Part shown: one piece after another, positions 25,827 through 34,432 of the stretch
How positions within the stretch are numbered: the stretch's first letter is position 1
How the letters are laid out: each line of letters opens with the position of its first letter
Assembly: GCF_020873915.1 (NCBI RefSeq)
Contig: NZ_JAHWGP010000002.1
Location: 372,001 to 436,000, forward strand
Reading direction: 5' to 3'
Source of the DNA: Streptomyces sp. DH5
Lineage (GTDB): Bacteria > Actinomycetota > Actinomycetes > Streptomycetales > Streptomycetaceae
DNA length: 64,000 nucleotides
Notes under the pieces: generated by a model
The model's input: the letters and a program-made list of their open reading frames with translations, nothing else
Told to the model about the DNA's origin: nothing
Database searches by the model: none
Position numbers and translations under genes: made by a program

Positions 25827-26234
25827 GTGTACGGCGACGAGGCGACGGTCCGAAAGATTCTCACCGAGCTCGGTGACACCTGGGCCGTGGTGGGCCTGTC
25901 GTCGAACCGGCAGCGCGCGGCCTACGGCGTCGCCCAGGTGCTCCAGCGGTTCGGCAAGCGTGTGGTGCCGGTGCACCCCAAGGCGGAGACCGTGCACGGC
26001 GAGCAGGGATACGCCTCGCTCGCGGACGTCCCCTTCGAGGTGGACGTCGTGGACGTGTTCGTCAACAGTGACCTGGCAGGGGCCGTCGCCGACGAGGCGG
26101 TGGCCAAGGGGGCCGGAGCGGTGTGGTTCCAGCTCGACGTCGTCGACGAGGCGGCCTACGAGCGCACCCGCGCGGCGGGCCTGGAGATGGTGATGGACCG
26201 CTGCCCGGCCATCGAGATACCCCGGCTCGCCTAG
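25827..26234 (+). CDS. CoA-binding domain protein (YccU-like)
   Basis: Small Rossmann-fold protein of 135 residues consisting of one CoA_binding domain: WAVVGLSSNRQRAAYGVAQVL (written in two parts WAVVGLSSNRQRAA and YGVAQVL), VVPVHP, DVVDVFVNSDLAG and a conserved VMDRCPAIE with a cysteine near the C-terminus. It is probably cytoplasmic and binds CoA or a nucleotide; the role is unknown. GGGAGG seven bases before GTG 25827 decides the start. A hairpin terminator follows. Confidence 0.88.
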   Translation: MYGDEATVRKILTELGDTWAVVGLSSNRQRAAYGVAQVLQRFGKRVVPVHPKAETVHGEQGYASLADVPFEVDVVDVFVNSDLAGAVADEAVAKGAGAVWFQLDVVDEAAYERTRAAGLEMVMDRCPAIEIPRLA

Positions 26235-26244
26235 GCACGCAGGG

Positions 26245-26270
26245 CGTCGCGCCGTCCCGGCGGCGCGACG
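26245..26270 (+). terminator. Hairpin terminator after CoA-binding protein gene
   Basis: CGTCGCGCCG and CGGCGCGACG form a perfect 10-bp stem with a 6-base loop, 10 bases after the stop codon. The rest of the gap to 26470 shows no gene. Confidence 0.75.
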
Positions 26271-26470
26271 TTCCCCGGTCGTCGTGGCCGGCGGGTGCGC
26301 CCGGACGTGGTCGAACGCCCCGGACGGTGCCATCCACCACGGTGAGCCGAACGGACGGGAGGTGTCGGAGCTCGACCTGCCGAGCCCGGCCGATCCGTCG
26401 TCCACCGCGCTGTACCGCGGGGCTTCCGCGACGGCGGGGCCCGTGCCGTCTGCGGCCGGACGGCCGGCGG

Positions 26471-27274
26471 TCAGCTCCCGGGTTCCATCTCGGCGAGCCG
26501 CGCCGGTGCCGGGGCGTTCGTGTCGAGTTCGGCGAGCCGGGCCACGCTCTCCTCGTCCAGCAGCGACAGCGCCCGCAACTGCTCCGGCGTGACGTCCTCC
26601 GGGATCGGCACGGGCGCCGGGGTGCGCAGCGGCGGCTGCCAGCCGTCGGTGGGCGTCCAGCGCCGTACGACCCGGGCCGGGGCGCCCGCGACCACGGCGT
26701 GGTCGGGCACCGTGCCGCGGACCACCGCGCCGGCGGCCACCACCACGTTCCGCCCGACGCGTGCGCCCGGCAGGATCACCGCGCCGGTGCCGATCCAGCA
26801 GCCGGGGCCGATCTCCACCGGCTCCATCCGCGGCCACTGCTTGCCGATGGGCTCGTGGGGATCGTCGTAGGAGTGGTTGGTGGAGGTGACGTAGACGTAC
26901 GGACCGAAGTAGCAGTCGCTGCCGATCGTGACGGTCGTGTCGGCGATGACATGACTGCCGCGGCCCAGGACGACCCCGTCACCGATGCGCAGGATCGGCT
27001 CGGGCCCGAGGTCGAGGCCGGGCATCAGGCCGGCGGTGAGGGTGACCTGCTCGCCGACGATGCAGTGCGCGCCGACGCGGATCCACGGTTCTCCGAAGAC
27101 CGTCCCGAGCGGGAAGGCCAGCCTGGTACCCGTTCCCATGGCGGCGAAGCGGAAGCGGCCGGGGTGCTCGGCCGTCACCGAGCCCGTGCGCTGCGCCCAG
27201 GCCCAGCCCGCGTGGACCGCGCGCTGAGCGAGGCGGCGCGGCCAGGACGAGAACGTGTTCTTGCGCTTCGGCAC
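26471..27274 (-). CDS. Left-handed beta-helix acyltransferase (hexapeptide repeat)
   Basis: Protein of 267 residues with hexapeptide repeats (about 75-205): VGAHCIVGEQVTLTAG, IGDGVVLGRGSHVIA, IGPGCWIGTGAVILPGARVG and NVVVAAGAVVRGTVP. The TSTNHSYDDPHEPIG insertion carries the likely catalytic histidine of O-acetyltransferases of the CysE/LacA/WbbJ class. The C-terminal tail of about 50 residues is Pro-rich. GTG 27274, preceded by GGTGAGCGG, is preferred over GTG 27298. The acceptor is unknown, possibly a cell-surface sugar. Confidence 0.85.
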   Translation of the reverse strand: MPKRKNTFSSWPRRLAQRAVHAGWAWAQRTGSVTAEHPGRFRFAAMGTGTRLAFPLGTVFGEPWIRVGAHCIVGEQVTLTAGLMPGLDLGPEPILRIGDGVVLGRGSHVIADTTVTIGSDCYFGPYVYVTSTNHSYDDPHEPIGKQWPRMEPVEIGPGCWIGTGAVILPGARVGRNVVVAAGAVVRGTVPDHAVVAGAPARVVRRWTPTDGWQPPLRTPAPVPIPEDVTPEQLRALSLLDEESVARLAELDTNAPAPARLAEMEPGS

Positions 27275-27388
27275 CCGCTCACCGTAGTCGGCGGGCACGG
27301 CGCGGACGGGCCGGCGACCCTGTGATCTTCACCCCACCGGACTGGCGTACGGTGCGTGGTGCACACGACGTCTGTGGAGGAGAGGGCG

Positions 27389-27919
27389 ATGACGCACCGC
27401 GCGCTGATCACCGGCATCGGCGGCAGGCAGCCGCAGGTGGACCCGGGCGCCTTCGTGGCACCCACTGCGTCCGTGATCGGGGACGTGACCCTGCACGCCG
27501 GAGCGAGCGTCTGGTACGGGGCGGTCCTGCGCGGCGACGTGGAAGGCATCTCCGTCGGCGCGAGCAGCAACGTGCAGGACAACTGCACGCTGCACGCCGA
27601 TCCGGGGTTCCCGGTCGCCGTGGGTGAGCGGGTGTCGATCGGGCACAACGCCGTGGTGCACGGGGCGACCGTGGGCGACGACTGTCTGATCGGCATGGGA
27701 GCCACGGTGCTGAACGGCGCTGTGATCGGCTCCGGGTCGCTGGTCGCCGCTCAGGCGCTGGTGCCGCAGGGCATGGAGGTGCCGCCGGGGTCGCTCGTCG
27801 CCGGGGTGCCGGCGAAGGTCCGGCGGGAGCTGACCTCGGAGGAGCGGGAAGGGCTCACGCTGAACGGCACGATGTACGCGGAACTCGCGAAGGCGCACCG
27901 GGACGAGCACGGGGCGTAG
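27389..27919 (+). CDS. Gamma carbonic anhydrase family protein (YrdA-like)
   Basis: Trimeric left-handed beta-helix protein of 176 residues. Metal-ligand histidines are visible in CTLHADPG, IGHNAVVHG and the turn between, as in gamma-class carbonic anhydrases and their YrdA/PaaY relatives; many of the latter lack activity. GGAGGAGAGGG directly before ATG 27389 sets the start. It is divergent from the other beta-helix gene, but a shared pathway is not evident. Confidence 0.9.
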   Translation: MTHRALITGIGGRQPQVDPGAFVAPTASVIGDVTLHAGASVWYGAVLRGDVEGISVGASSNVQDNCTLHADPGFPVAVGERVSIGHNAVVHGATVGDDCLIGMGATVLNGAVIGSGSLVAAQALVPQGMEVPPGSLVAGVPAKVRRELTSEEREGLTLNGTMYAELAKAHRDEHGA

Positions 27920-27929
27920 GGCCGCGGGT

Positions 27930-28560
27930 GGTGGGTGGTTCCGGCGCGGTTCCCCGTGTCCTCGTGAGTCGCCGGCGACCGCCGGCTCCGGGAGTTCGCC
28001 GCGGTCTTCCCGGCCTTGCGCTCCGGGACCAGCACCGAGGTGACGCCGATGAGTACCGCCAGTACCGCCGCCACCAGGCCAGGCCCGGCCAGGAGGGGCG
28101 CTTCAGCCAGGACTCGGCGCCGATGCCGACGTAGTGGAGACGACGGCCGTGGTGCCACCCGCCCACGGGATGCCGCCGAGGACGTTCGGCGGTGAGGAAC
28201 TTCGCGTACGGCGTCCGTGGCACGCCCGCGAGCGGGCCGGCGAAGAGGCGCGGCAGGGCGACGAAGATGCGCGGCAGGGCGACGACCGGCCGAAGAAGAC
28301 CGCCCCCATGCCCCCCTTCCGGAAGGAGCTCTCGGCGCCGGCGATGTGCGCCTCACCGAAGCGCCCGGGGGAACTTCGCGCCCAGCCGTGCCGGCAGGGG
28401 CGGTCCGCCCTTGCGGCCGACGGCGTGGCCGGTCGGGTCGCCGGTGATAGCGCCGGCCACGGCACAGGCGCCGAGGACCGCCGGGTCGTTGTCGCCGTCG
28501 TTCCCGGCCGGTGTTCGGGGTTGTTCCCGGCCGGTGCTCGGGGTTGTTCTCGGCCGGTGC
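27930..28560 (-). pseudogene. Decayed DedA/SNARE-associated family membrane protein gene
   Basis: On the minus strand, pieces of one DedA-like protein lie in order but in different frames: AVAGAITGDPTGHAVGRKGG (about 28480-28400), GEAHIAGAESSFRKGGMGAVFFGR (28365-28290, landmark SSFRKGGMGAVFFGR), LPRIFVALPRLFAGPLAGVP and TPYAKFLTA (28280-28190), NVLGGIPWAGGTTAVV (28185-28140), YVGIGAESWLKRP (28135-28100) and AVLAVLIGVTSVLVPERKAG (28065-28005). The R-rich insertions and at least four frame changes show a dead gene. The N-terminal membrane segment is missing. Confidence 0.7.
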
Positions 28561-28568
28561 TCAGGTGT
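28500..28568. repeat. Three tandem copies of a 23-bp unit
   Basis: Units start at 28500, 28523 and 28546, all of the form GTTCYCGGCCGGTG(T/C)TC(G/A)GG. The third overlaps the stop codon of the phosphoketolase gene. The array separates that gene from the decayed DedA locus. Confidence 0.8.
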
Positions 28569-30939
28569 TCCAGCTCCACTCCGCCACCTCGGGCAGGTCG
28601 GTGCCGTGCTCGCGGATCCAGGCGTGGTGCCGACTGCGCGCGTCGGCCATCCGCTGCCGTACGGCGGCGGCGCGCACGGCGAGCCCGGGAACACGGTCGA
28701 TCACGTCCATGACCAGTCGGTAGCGGTCGAGATCGTTGCGGACCACCATGTCGAACGGCGTGGTCGTGGTGCCGGACTCCTTGTAGCCGCGCACGTGCAG
28801 GTGCTGGTGGCCGGTGCGGCGGTAGGCGAGGCGGTGGATGAGCCACGGGTAGCCGTGGTAGGCGAAGATCACCGGCTTGTCCGCGGTGAACAGGCCGTCG
28901 TACTCGAAGTCGGTCATGCCGTGCGGGTGCTCCCCGTGGGGCATCAGCCGGGCGATGTCGACGACGTTCACCACACGGACGGCGAGCTCGGGAAGGTGTC
29001 GGCGCAGCAGTTGCGCGGCGGCCAGCACCTCCTGGGTGGGCACGTCGCCCGCGCAGCCCAGGACGACGTCGGGCTCGCCGCCGTTCTCGGTGCCCGCCCA
29101 CTCCCAGATCCCGGCGCCCCGCGCGCAGTGGGCACGGGCCTCGTCCATGGACAGCCAGTCGTAGCAGGGCTGTTTGCCGGCCACGATCACGTTGACGTAG
29201 TCGCGGCTGCGCAGGGCGTGGTCCGCGACGGACAGCAGGGTGTTGGCGTCCGGCGGCAGGTAGACCCGTACGACGTGGGGGCTCTTGTTGAGCACGTGGT
29301 CGACGAAGCCGGGGTCCTGGTGCGAGAAGCCGTTGTGGTCCTGGCGCCACACGTGGGAGGTGAGCAGGTAGTTGAGGGAGGGAATGGGGGCGCGCCAGGG
29401 CAGTTGCCGGGAGGTCTTCAGCCATTTGATGTGCTGGTTGACCATCGAGTCGACGATGTGCACGAACGCCTCGTAGCAGGAGAACAGTCCGTGCCGGCCG
29501 GTGAGGAGGTAGCCCTCGAGCCAGCCCTGGCAGAGGTGTTCGGAGAGGATCTCCATCACCCGGCCGTGCGGGTCCAGGTGCTCGTCGACGTCGAGGGTGG
29601 CGGCCTGCCAGGCCTTGCCGCTGGCGGCGTAGACGGCCTGGAGCCGGTTGGAGGCGGTCTCGTCGGGGCCCACCAGCCGGAAGTCCCGCCGGCCCGAGGT
29701 GTCCCGCATGATCCGCTCCAGGAGGTCGCCCAGGATCCGGGTGGGCTCGTGGAGGGTGGTTCCGGGCTTGTCGACGGGGACGGCGAAGTCGTCGAGGGAG
29801 GGCATGGGCAGTTCGCGCGTCAGCAGTCCGCCGTTGGCGTGCGGGGTGGAGCCGAGGCGCCGGGCGCCCTCGGGGAGACAGGCGAGCACGTCGGCGACGG
29901 GCCGGCCCCGGTCGTCGAACAGCTCCTCGGGCCGGTACGACTTCAGCCACGCCTCCAGCTGCCGCAGGTGCTCGGGGTTGTCGCGGACGCCGGAGAGCGG
30001 GACCTGGTGGGAGCGCCAGGTGCCCTCGACGGGCCGGCCGTCGACCTCTCGGGGACCGGTCCAGCCCTTGGGGGTGCGCAGCACGATCACCGGCCACGCG
30101 GGACGTTCGCCTGCGCCCTCCTCCCGGGCCGCGCGCTGGATCCCGGCGATGCGGTCCAGGGCGGAGTCCAGGGCGTGCGCCATCGCGCGGTGGACGCCGG
30201 CGGGGTCGCTGCCGCCGACGTGGATCGGCTCGTGACCGTACCCGCGCAGCAGCGCGTCGAGCTCCGGCTCGGGCAGGCGGGCCAGGACGGTCGGGTTGGC
30301 GATCTTGTAGCCGTTGAGGTGCAGGATCGGCAGCACGGCGCCGTCGTGCACCGGGTCGAGGAACTTGTTGGAGTGCCAGGACGCGGCGAGCGGGCCGGTC
30401 TCCGCCTCGCCGTCACCGATGACACAGGCGACCAGCAGGCCGGGGTTGTCGAGGGCCGCGCCGTAGGCGTGGGCGAGGGAGTATCCGAGCTCACCGCCCT
30501 CGTGGATGGAGCCGGGCACCTCGGGGGCGACGTGGCTGGGCACGCCGCCGGGGAAGGAGAACTGGCGGAACAGCCGTGCCATGCCGGCCGCGTCCCGGCC
30601 GACGTCCGGGTAGGTCTCGCCGTAGCTGCCTTCCAGCCAGGAGTTGGCGAGCACGGAGGGGCCGCCGTGTCCCGGTCCCCAGACGCACAGCGCGTCCAGT
30701 CCGCGCGCCGCGATCACCCGGTTGAGGTGCGTGTACACCAGGTTGAGCCCGGGTGAGGTGCCCCAGTGCCCGAGCAGCCTGGGCTTGATGTGCTCGGGCC
30801 GCAGGGGTTCGGTGAGCAGCGGGTTCGCCAGCAGGTAGATCTGGCCCGCCGCCAGGTAGTTCGCGGCCCGCCAGTGGGCGTCCAGGGTGCGCAGTTCCTC
30901 GTCGCTCAGTGCGGTCCGGATGTCCTGGTCCTGGGGCAT
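28561..30939 (-). CDS. xfp: Xylulose-5-phosphate/fructose-6-phosphate phosphoketolase
   Basis: TPP-dependent enzyme (792 residues) that splits xylulose 5-phosphate or fructose 6-phosphate with phosphate to acetyl phosphate plus an aldose phosphate. Landmarks: [19 protein letters not shown] and GPGHGGP near the N-terminus, [20 protein letters not shown] (TPP-binding region, about 180), and in the central domain SNRLQAVY and [14 protein letters not shown]. The length is full for the family. GGAG precedes the ATG by five bases. The neighbouring universal stress protein gene, on the same strand upstream, suggests expression under low energy or low oxygen. Confidence 0.96.
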   Translation of the reverse strand: MPQDQDIRTALSDEELRTLDAHWRAANYLAAGQIYLLANPLLTEPLRPEHIKPRLLGHWGTSPGLNLVYTHLNRVIAARGLDALCVWGPGHGGPSVLANSWLEGSYGETYPDVGRDAAGMARLFRQFSFPGGVPSHVAPEVPGSIHEGGELGYSLAHAYGAALDNPGLLVACVIGDGEAETGPLAASWHSNKFLDPVHDGAVLPILHLNGYKIANPTVLARLPEPELDALLRGYGHEPIHVGGSDPAGVHRAMAHALDSALDRIAGIQRAAREEGAGERPAWPVIVLRTPKGWTGPREVDGRPVEGTWRSHQVPLSGVRDNPEHLRQLEAWLKSYRPEELFDDRGRPVADVLACLPEGARRLGSTPHANGGLLTRELPMPSLDDFAVPVDKPGTTLHEPTRILGDLLERIMRDTSGRRDFRLVGPDETASNRLQAVYAASGKAWQAATLDVDEHLDPHGRVMEILSEHLCQGWLEGYLLTGRHGLFSCYEAFVHIVDSMVNQHIKWLKTSRQLPWRAPIPSLNYLLTSHVWRQDHNGFSHQDPGFVDHVLNKSPHVVRVYLPPDANTLLSVADHALRSRDYVNVIVAGKQPCYDWLSMDEARAHCARGAGIWEWAGTENGGEPDVVLGCAGDVPTQEVLAAAQLLRRHLPELAVRVVNVVDIARLMPHGEHPHGMTDFEYDGLFTADKPVIFAYHGYPWLIHRLAYRRTGHQHLHVRGYKESGTTTTPFDMVVRNDLDRYRLVMDVIDRVPGLAVRAAAVRQRMADARSRHHAWIREHGTDLPEVAEWSWNT

Positions 30940-31075
30940 GGCAACTCCGTGAGTGGTCGGCCCGGCGGGGTCCGGCGGGGGCGGGCATCGGGAGCGGAGT
31001 ACCAGTCTTCCGGGCACCGACACCCCTCGCGCAGCGGAACGGCTCCATGTGGCGCGATCGGTACGGGCGCCCGGC

Positions 31076-31110
31076 CCGGAGCGACGCGGCGGGCCGGAGC
31101 GACGCGGCGG
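31076..31110. repeat. Two tandem 17-bp copies upstream of phosphoketolase
   Basis: CCGGAGCGACGCGGCGG occurs at 31076-31092 and 31094-31110, in the 237-bp spacer between the universal stress protein stop and the phosphoketolase start. Nothing else is recognised in that spacer. Confidence 0.7.
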
Positions 31111-31176
31111 CCCGGTCCCCGGGCACCCTCCGCAGCCACGGCTGTCTCGGGGCGCCCGGAGTCCGGATCGGCTCGC

Positions 31177-32058
31177 TCAGCCGTGGGCGACCACGGCGAC
31201 CGGCGCGGCGGAGTGGTGCATCACCGCGTGGGTGATGGCCCCGATGTGCGCGCCGAGCGGACTGCGGCGGGTCCGGCGGCCGACGACCACCAGCGAGGAC
31301 TCCGCGGAGGACTCGACCAGGCGCACGGACGGGCTGCCGCCGAAGGACTCCTCGACGACCTCCACCTCCGGGAACTTCGCACGCCAGGGAGCCAGCACGG
31401 CGGTCAGGTTCGCGGCCTGCTCCCGCTCGATGTCGTGGTACGTCTCCGGAGCGGCGGCGAGTCCGTAGACGTAGTACGGCGGCAGGACCCAGCCGTGCAC
31501 CACGCGCAGGGCGGTGTCGCGCCGCTGTGCCTCCGCGAAGGCGAACTCGATGACCGCGTCGCGCGGCCGGTCCGCGTCCAGTCCGAGCAGCACCGGCCGG
31601 TAGGGCGTACCCGCCGAGGGAATACCCACGGGGTCCGGTTCGTGCTCGTCGGCGGCCTGTTCGCCGGCCCGGACCAGCACCACGGGCCGCTCGGCGCGGG
31701 CCACGACGACGAGTCCGACCGAGCCGACCAGGAACCCGCCGAGGGCGCCGAGCCCGCGGGAGCCGAGCGCCAGCAGCTCGGCCTCCTCCGCGGCCTTGAT
31801 CAGCACCTCGTAGGGCATGCCGTCGACCTGTTCGTGGGTCACCTTCAGGCCGGGGTGGCGCAGCCGCAGCCCCTCGGCCGTCTCGCTCGGCATGCTCCGC
31901 CAGGCCTCGGCGTGGGGTGCCGCCGGCGCGGGAGCCGGTCGGCGGACGTGGAGCAGCCGCAGTGGCAGACCGCGGAGCACCGCTTCACGGGCCGCCCACT
32001 CGGCGGCGGCCCGGCTCTCGCGTGAGCCGTCGAGTCCGACGGTGACGGTGCGGGTCAT
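31177..32058 (-). CDS. Universal stress protein, two UspA domains
   Basis: Tandem UspA protein of 293 residues. Domain 1 (about 1-145) begins VTVGLDGSRESRAAAEWA and contains the ATP motif GSRGLGALGGFLVGSVG. Domain 2 (about 155-293) begins PVLLGLDADRPRDAVIEFA and ends VVGRRTRRSPLGAHIGAITH, with VMHHSAAPVAVV. Both sites keep the G-x2-G-x9-G pattern in part, so ATP binding is likely. GGAGG before ATG 32058 supports the start. It lies upstream of phosphoketolase on the same strand and divergent from a cNMP-binding gene. Confidence 0.92.
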   Translation of the reverse strand: MTRTVTVGLDGSRESRAAAEWAAREAVLRGLPLRLLHVRRPAPAPAAPHAEAWRSMPSETAEGLRLRHPGLKVTHEQVDGMPYEVLIKAAEEAELLALGSRGLGALGGFLVGSVGLVVVARAERPVVLVRAGEQAADEHEPDPVGIPSAGTPYRPVLLGLDADRPRDAVIEFAFAEAQRRDTALRVVHGWVLPPYYVYGLAAAPETYHDIEREQAANLTAVLAPWRAKFPEVEVVEESFGGSPSVRLVESSAESSLVVVGRRTRRSPLGAHIGAITHAVMHHSAAPVAVVAHG

Positions 32059-32121
32059 GATGGGAAACCTCCGGGTCGAAGTGATCACCACGAGCTTCGC
32101 CCGTAACGGTCCTGGTGACAA

Positions 32122-32135
32122 GGGCCAGTGGTCCC
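32122..32135. promoter_or_regulatory. DevR/OsdR-like box between usp and cNMP-binding gene
   Basis: GGGCC-AGTG-GTCCC fits the DevR/OsdR-type palindrome GGGnCnnnnGnCCC that controls hypoxia and dormancy genes in actinobacteria. It sits in the 242-bp divergent spacer, 64 bp before the universal stress protein start. Confidence 0.45.
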
Positions 32136-32300
32136 GACCGGACGCCGGGAGGCCCGCGTCACGGGCCGGGGCCGCCGTGGGAAGCGGACGGGGCCGGACA
32201 CTGCGCGTTTTGGGCCGTACGGCCCATGGCAGGGGGCGACGGGCGGGGCGACGCTGGAAACGCAACGGCAGTCACGAGCGCCCGGTCCGGGAGGCCCGCC

Positions 32301-32765
32301 ATGTACGCTCCCCCGTCCCCCAGCATGCCGCGCGCCCTACCCGCCAGGCACCGGGCACGGCTCGTACGGGCCGCCCGCGAGGTGTCCTTCCCGCCGGGTG
32401 CCCGGCTGTTCGAGGAGGGCGGCCGGGCGGACCGGTTCTGGGTGATCCGCACCGGCACCGTGGAGCTGGACATGCGGGTGCCCGGACGCCGGGCGGCCGT
32501 CATCGAACGCCTCGGGCACAACGAGCTGGTCGGCTGGTCCTGGCTCTTCTCCCCGCACGTGTGGCAGCTCGGAGCCGAGGCGACGACCCCGGTACGGGCG
32601 TACGAGTTCGACGCCGGGGCCGTGCTCGCCCTGTGCCGCGAGGACCCGGAGATGGGCCGGGACCTCGCCCGGTGGGTCGGCGACGTGGTGGCCCACCGGC
32701 TGCACGCCTCCCGGGTGCGCCTGCTGGACCTCTACGGCCCGTACGGCGCAGGCACCGCCGTGTGA
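32301..32765 (+). CDS. Cyclic-nucleotide-binding domain protein (no DNA-binding domain)
   Basis: Protein of 154 residues made of one Crp-type cNMP-binding domain (about 15-125): SFPPGARLFEEGGRADRFWVI, VIERLGHNELVGWSWLF and TPVRAYEFDAGAV. The C-terminus stops after the dimerisation helix (LARWVGDVVAHRLHASRVR), so there is no helix-turn-helix and it is not a transcription factor. It may be a sensor subunit. GGGAGG precedes ATG 32301. Divergent from the universal stress protein gene. Confidence 0.85.
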   Translation: MYAPPSPSMPRALPARHRARLVRAAREVSFPPGARLFEEGGRADRFWVIRTGTVELDMRVPGRRAAVIERLGHNELVGWSWLFSPHVWQLGAEATTPVRAYEFDAGAVLALCREDPEMGRDLARWVGDVVAHRLHASRVRLLDLYGPYGAGTAV

Positions 32766-32787
32766 GGGAAGGCCGCGGGGGCGGGCG

Positions 32788-33253
32788 TCAGCCGCCGGGG
32801 TGCAGCGCCCGGACGACGGTCGTCCCGCCGGTGACCGCGCCGTCCCCACGGCGGAGGGCGACCGACACGGGGAACTCCGGGCGGCGGCCCCCGTCGAGGC
32901 CGGCGACGACCTCGACGGCCGGGCGGCCGGGGGTGGCGGTGGCCGTGACCGGTCCCATGGCCGGCCTCCTGCAGGCGGTCTCGGCGGCCGGCGGCACGGC
33001 ACGGCACGGCACGGCACGCGGGAGCTGGTCCCCGAAGGCGGCGAGTACGACCGCGTGGCTCGCCGATTCCCCGAGGGCGGACACGGCGCCGGTGTGCGGC
33101 CCGCCCGCGTGGTGGGTGGAAGGCGCGGTGGTCCGGCAGCACCACCACGGCCCGTTCGGGCGTGGCCTCCAGAAACCGGAGGCCGGGTCCGGGCCACGGG
33201 GCCGCGCCGGCGAGCAGCTCGCCGGCGGACATCCGGTCCGCGCTCACGGCCAC
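32788..33253 (-). pseudogene. Frameshifted hotdog-fold thioesterase gene (DUF4442-like)
   Basis: The N-terminal part MSAGELLAGAAPWPGPGLRFLEATPERA (landmarks MSAGELLAG and LRFLEATPERAVVVLPDHRA) reads in one frame to about 33115. The rest, HHAGGPHTGAVSALGESASH, VVLAAFGDQLPRAVP and AMGPVTATATPGRPAVEVVA, continues in another frame to the stop at 32788. One indel near CACCCACCACGCGG joins them. A run of GTGCC pentamers (32991-33017) falls between RAVP and AMGP, where intact relatives have about three residues fewer. Either a recently dead gene or, less likely, a sequencing error. Confidence 0.7.
32991..33017. repeat. GGCAC pentanucleotide tandem repeat
   Basis: Five direct copies of GGCAC (GTGCC on the coding strand) lie inside the broken thioesterase gene. 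They are a classic slippage-prone microsatellite; three extra units would add five residues without changing frame. Confidence 0.85.
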
Positions 33254-33366
33254 ATGTTACCCGCGAGTAGCATGCGTTCGTGATGCGGTGCGACGTCACG
33301 GTTGCTACGAGCCCGTCAATGGGCGGTGACCCAATCGTGTCCGGGGCGCGGCTAGGGTGGCTGACC

Positions 33367-34371
33367 ATGTGGCCAGGACAGCAGCCGCCCGGGGGCGAGC
33401 AGAACCCGCAGTCGAACAATCCGTACCAGCAGCCGGGGTACCAACAGCCCAATCCGTACCAGCAGCCCGGCTACCAGCAGCCGAACCCGTACCAGCAGCA
33501 GTGGGGGGATCCCTCCACGGTCGGCATGCCCGAGGCGCCACAGGGCGGGGGCGGCGGGAACCGGACGAAGCTGGTCGCGATCGTCGCGGCGACGGCCGTG
33601 GTGGTGGCCGCGGGTGTCACCGGGTTCCTGGTGCTCGGCGGCGACAAGGACGACGAGGCGGACGGCAAGAAGGACGCCAAGCCGACGGCGACCGCGACGA
33701 AGGACACCTCCGCGGAGCCGAGCGCCTCGGCCTCGGGGGACAACCCGCGCGGCGGTGACGAGGAGAAGGCGACCGTTCCCGGCTGGAAGGTCGTCGTCAA
33801 CACGCGCTTCGGCACCAAGTTCGACGTCCCCGCAGACTGGGAGATCGAGACTCCCGGCACCAGCGTGGGCTTCGAATGGGAGGAGAAGGACGGTGAGACG
33901 GGCCGCACCACCGTCACCGCCCCGGCGTACCTGAAGTCCGAGTGGTGCACGAGCGACGACAACAAGGACGGCCGCGAGGAGGACACCGCCCTCGCGACCG
34001 CCGGCACCCGCGGTGAGAACGGCGCCAAGACCACGCAGGAGGCCGCCGAGACGCGCGTGCCGTGGTGGATCTTCGGCGGGTACACCCAGCCCGACAAGAA
34101 GAGCGTGAAGCAGGTCAAGCCGAAGCCCTACACCACCAAGTCGGGGCTCACGGGACACGTCGCCACGTCCCACTCGGAGAACACTCCGCAGAAGGGCAAG
34201 TGCGACAGCGAGGGCAAGGCGATCACGTTCGCGTTCAAGAACGGCGCCGGTGACTTCGTGACCTGGAACCTGTACGGCGCCGCGAAGGTCAAGGACGAGA
34301 TCCCGGAGGCGACCGTGCAGCAGATACTCAGCACGGTGCGCCTGACCGAGGAGGGCCCGCAGGGGGCGTAG
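33367..34371 (+). CDS. Membrane-anchored protein with Pro/Gln-rich cytoplasmic repeats
   Basis: Protein of 334 residues. Residues 1-60 hold PYQQPGYQQPN-type repeats rich in Pro, Gln, Tyr and Asn, followed by one membrane helix (about 68-92, LVAIVAATAVVVAAGVTGFLVL in part) and a charged Lys/Asp/Thr linker. The C-terminal extracytoplasmic domain (about 140-330) has PGWKVVVNTRFGTKFDVPADW, then a WEI stretch, and two cysteines (EWCTSDD and GKCDSEG). This layout, with a proline-rich N-tail and single helix, recurs in Streptomyces. The function is unknown. No ribosome site is obvious for ATG 33367. Confidence 0.8.
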   Translation: MWPGQQPPGGEQNPQSNNPYQQPGYQQPNPYQQPGYQQPNPYQQQWGDPSTVGMPEAPQGGGGGNRTKLVAIVAATAVVVAAGVTGFLVLGGDKDDEADGKKDAKPTATATKDTSAEPSASASGDNPRGGDEEKATVPGWKVVVNTRFGTKFDVPADWEIETPGTSVGFEWEEKDGETGRTTVTAPAYLKSEWCTSDDNKDGREEDTALATAGTRGENGAKTTQEAAETRVPWWIFGGYTQPDKKSVKQVKPKPYTTKSGLTGHVATSHSENTPQKGKCDSEGKAITFAFKNGAGDFVTWNLYGAAKVKDEIPEATVQQILSTVRLTEEGPQGA

Positions 34372-34432
34372 CAGGAGGCCGGGGCCGGCGGCCCATTTGG
34401 CAAGCCGGCCCCCGCCCGGCGATAGTCACGGG

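Noticed and set aside
28500-28568. CRISPR-like 23-bp repeats
   Set aside because: Only three head-to-tail units without spacers and no cas genes.
28192-30756. Long plus-strand frame opposite phosphoketolase
   Set aside because: Composition (Val/Gly/Asp-rich, no motifs) is that of an antisense shadow; the minus strand encodes a complete enzyme.
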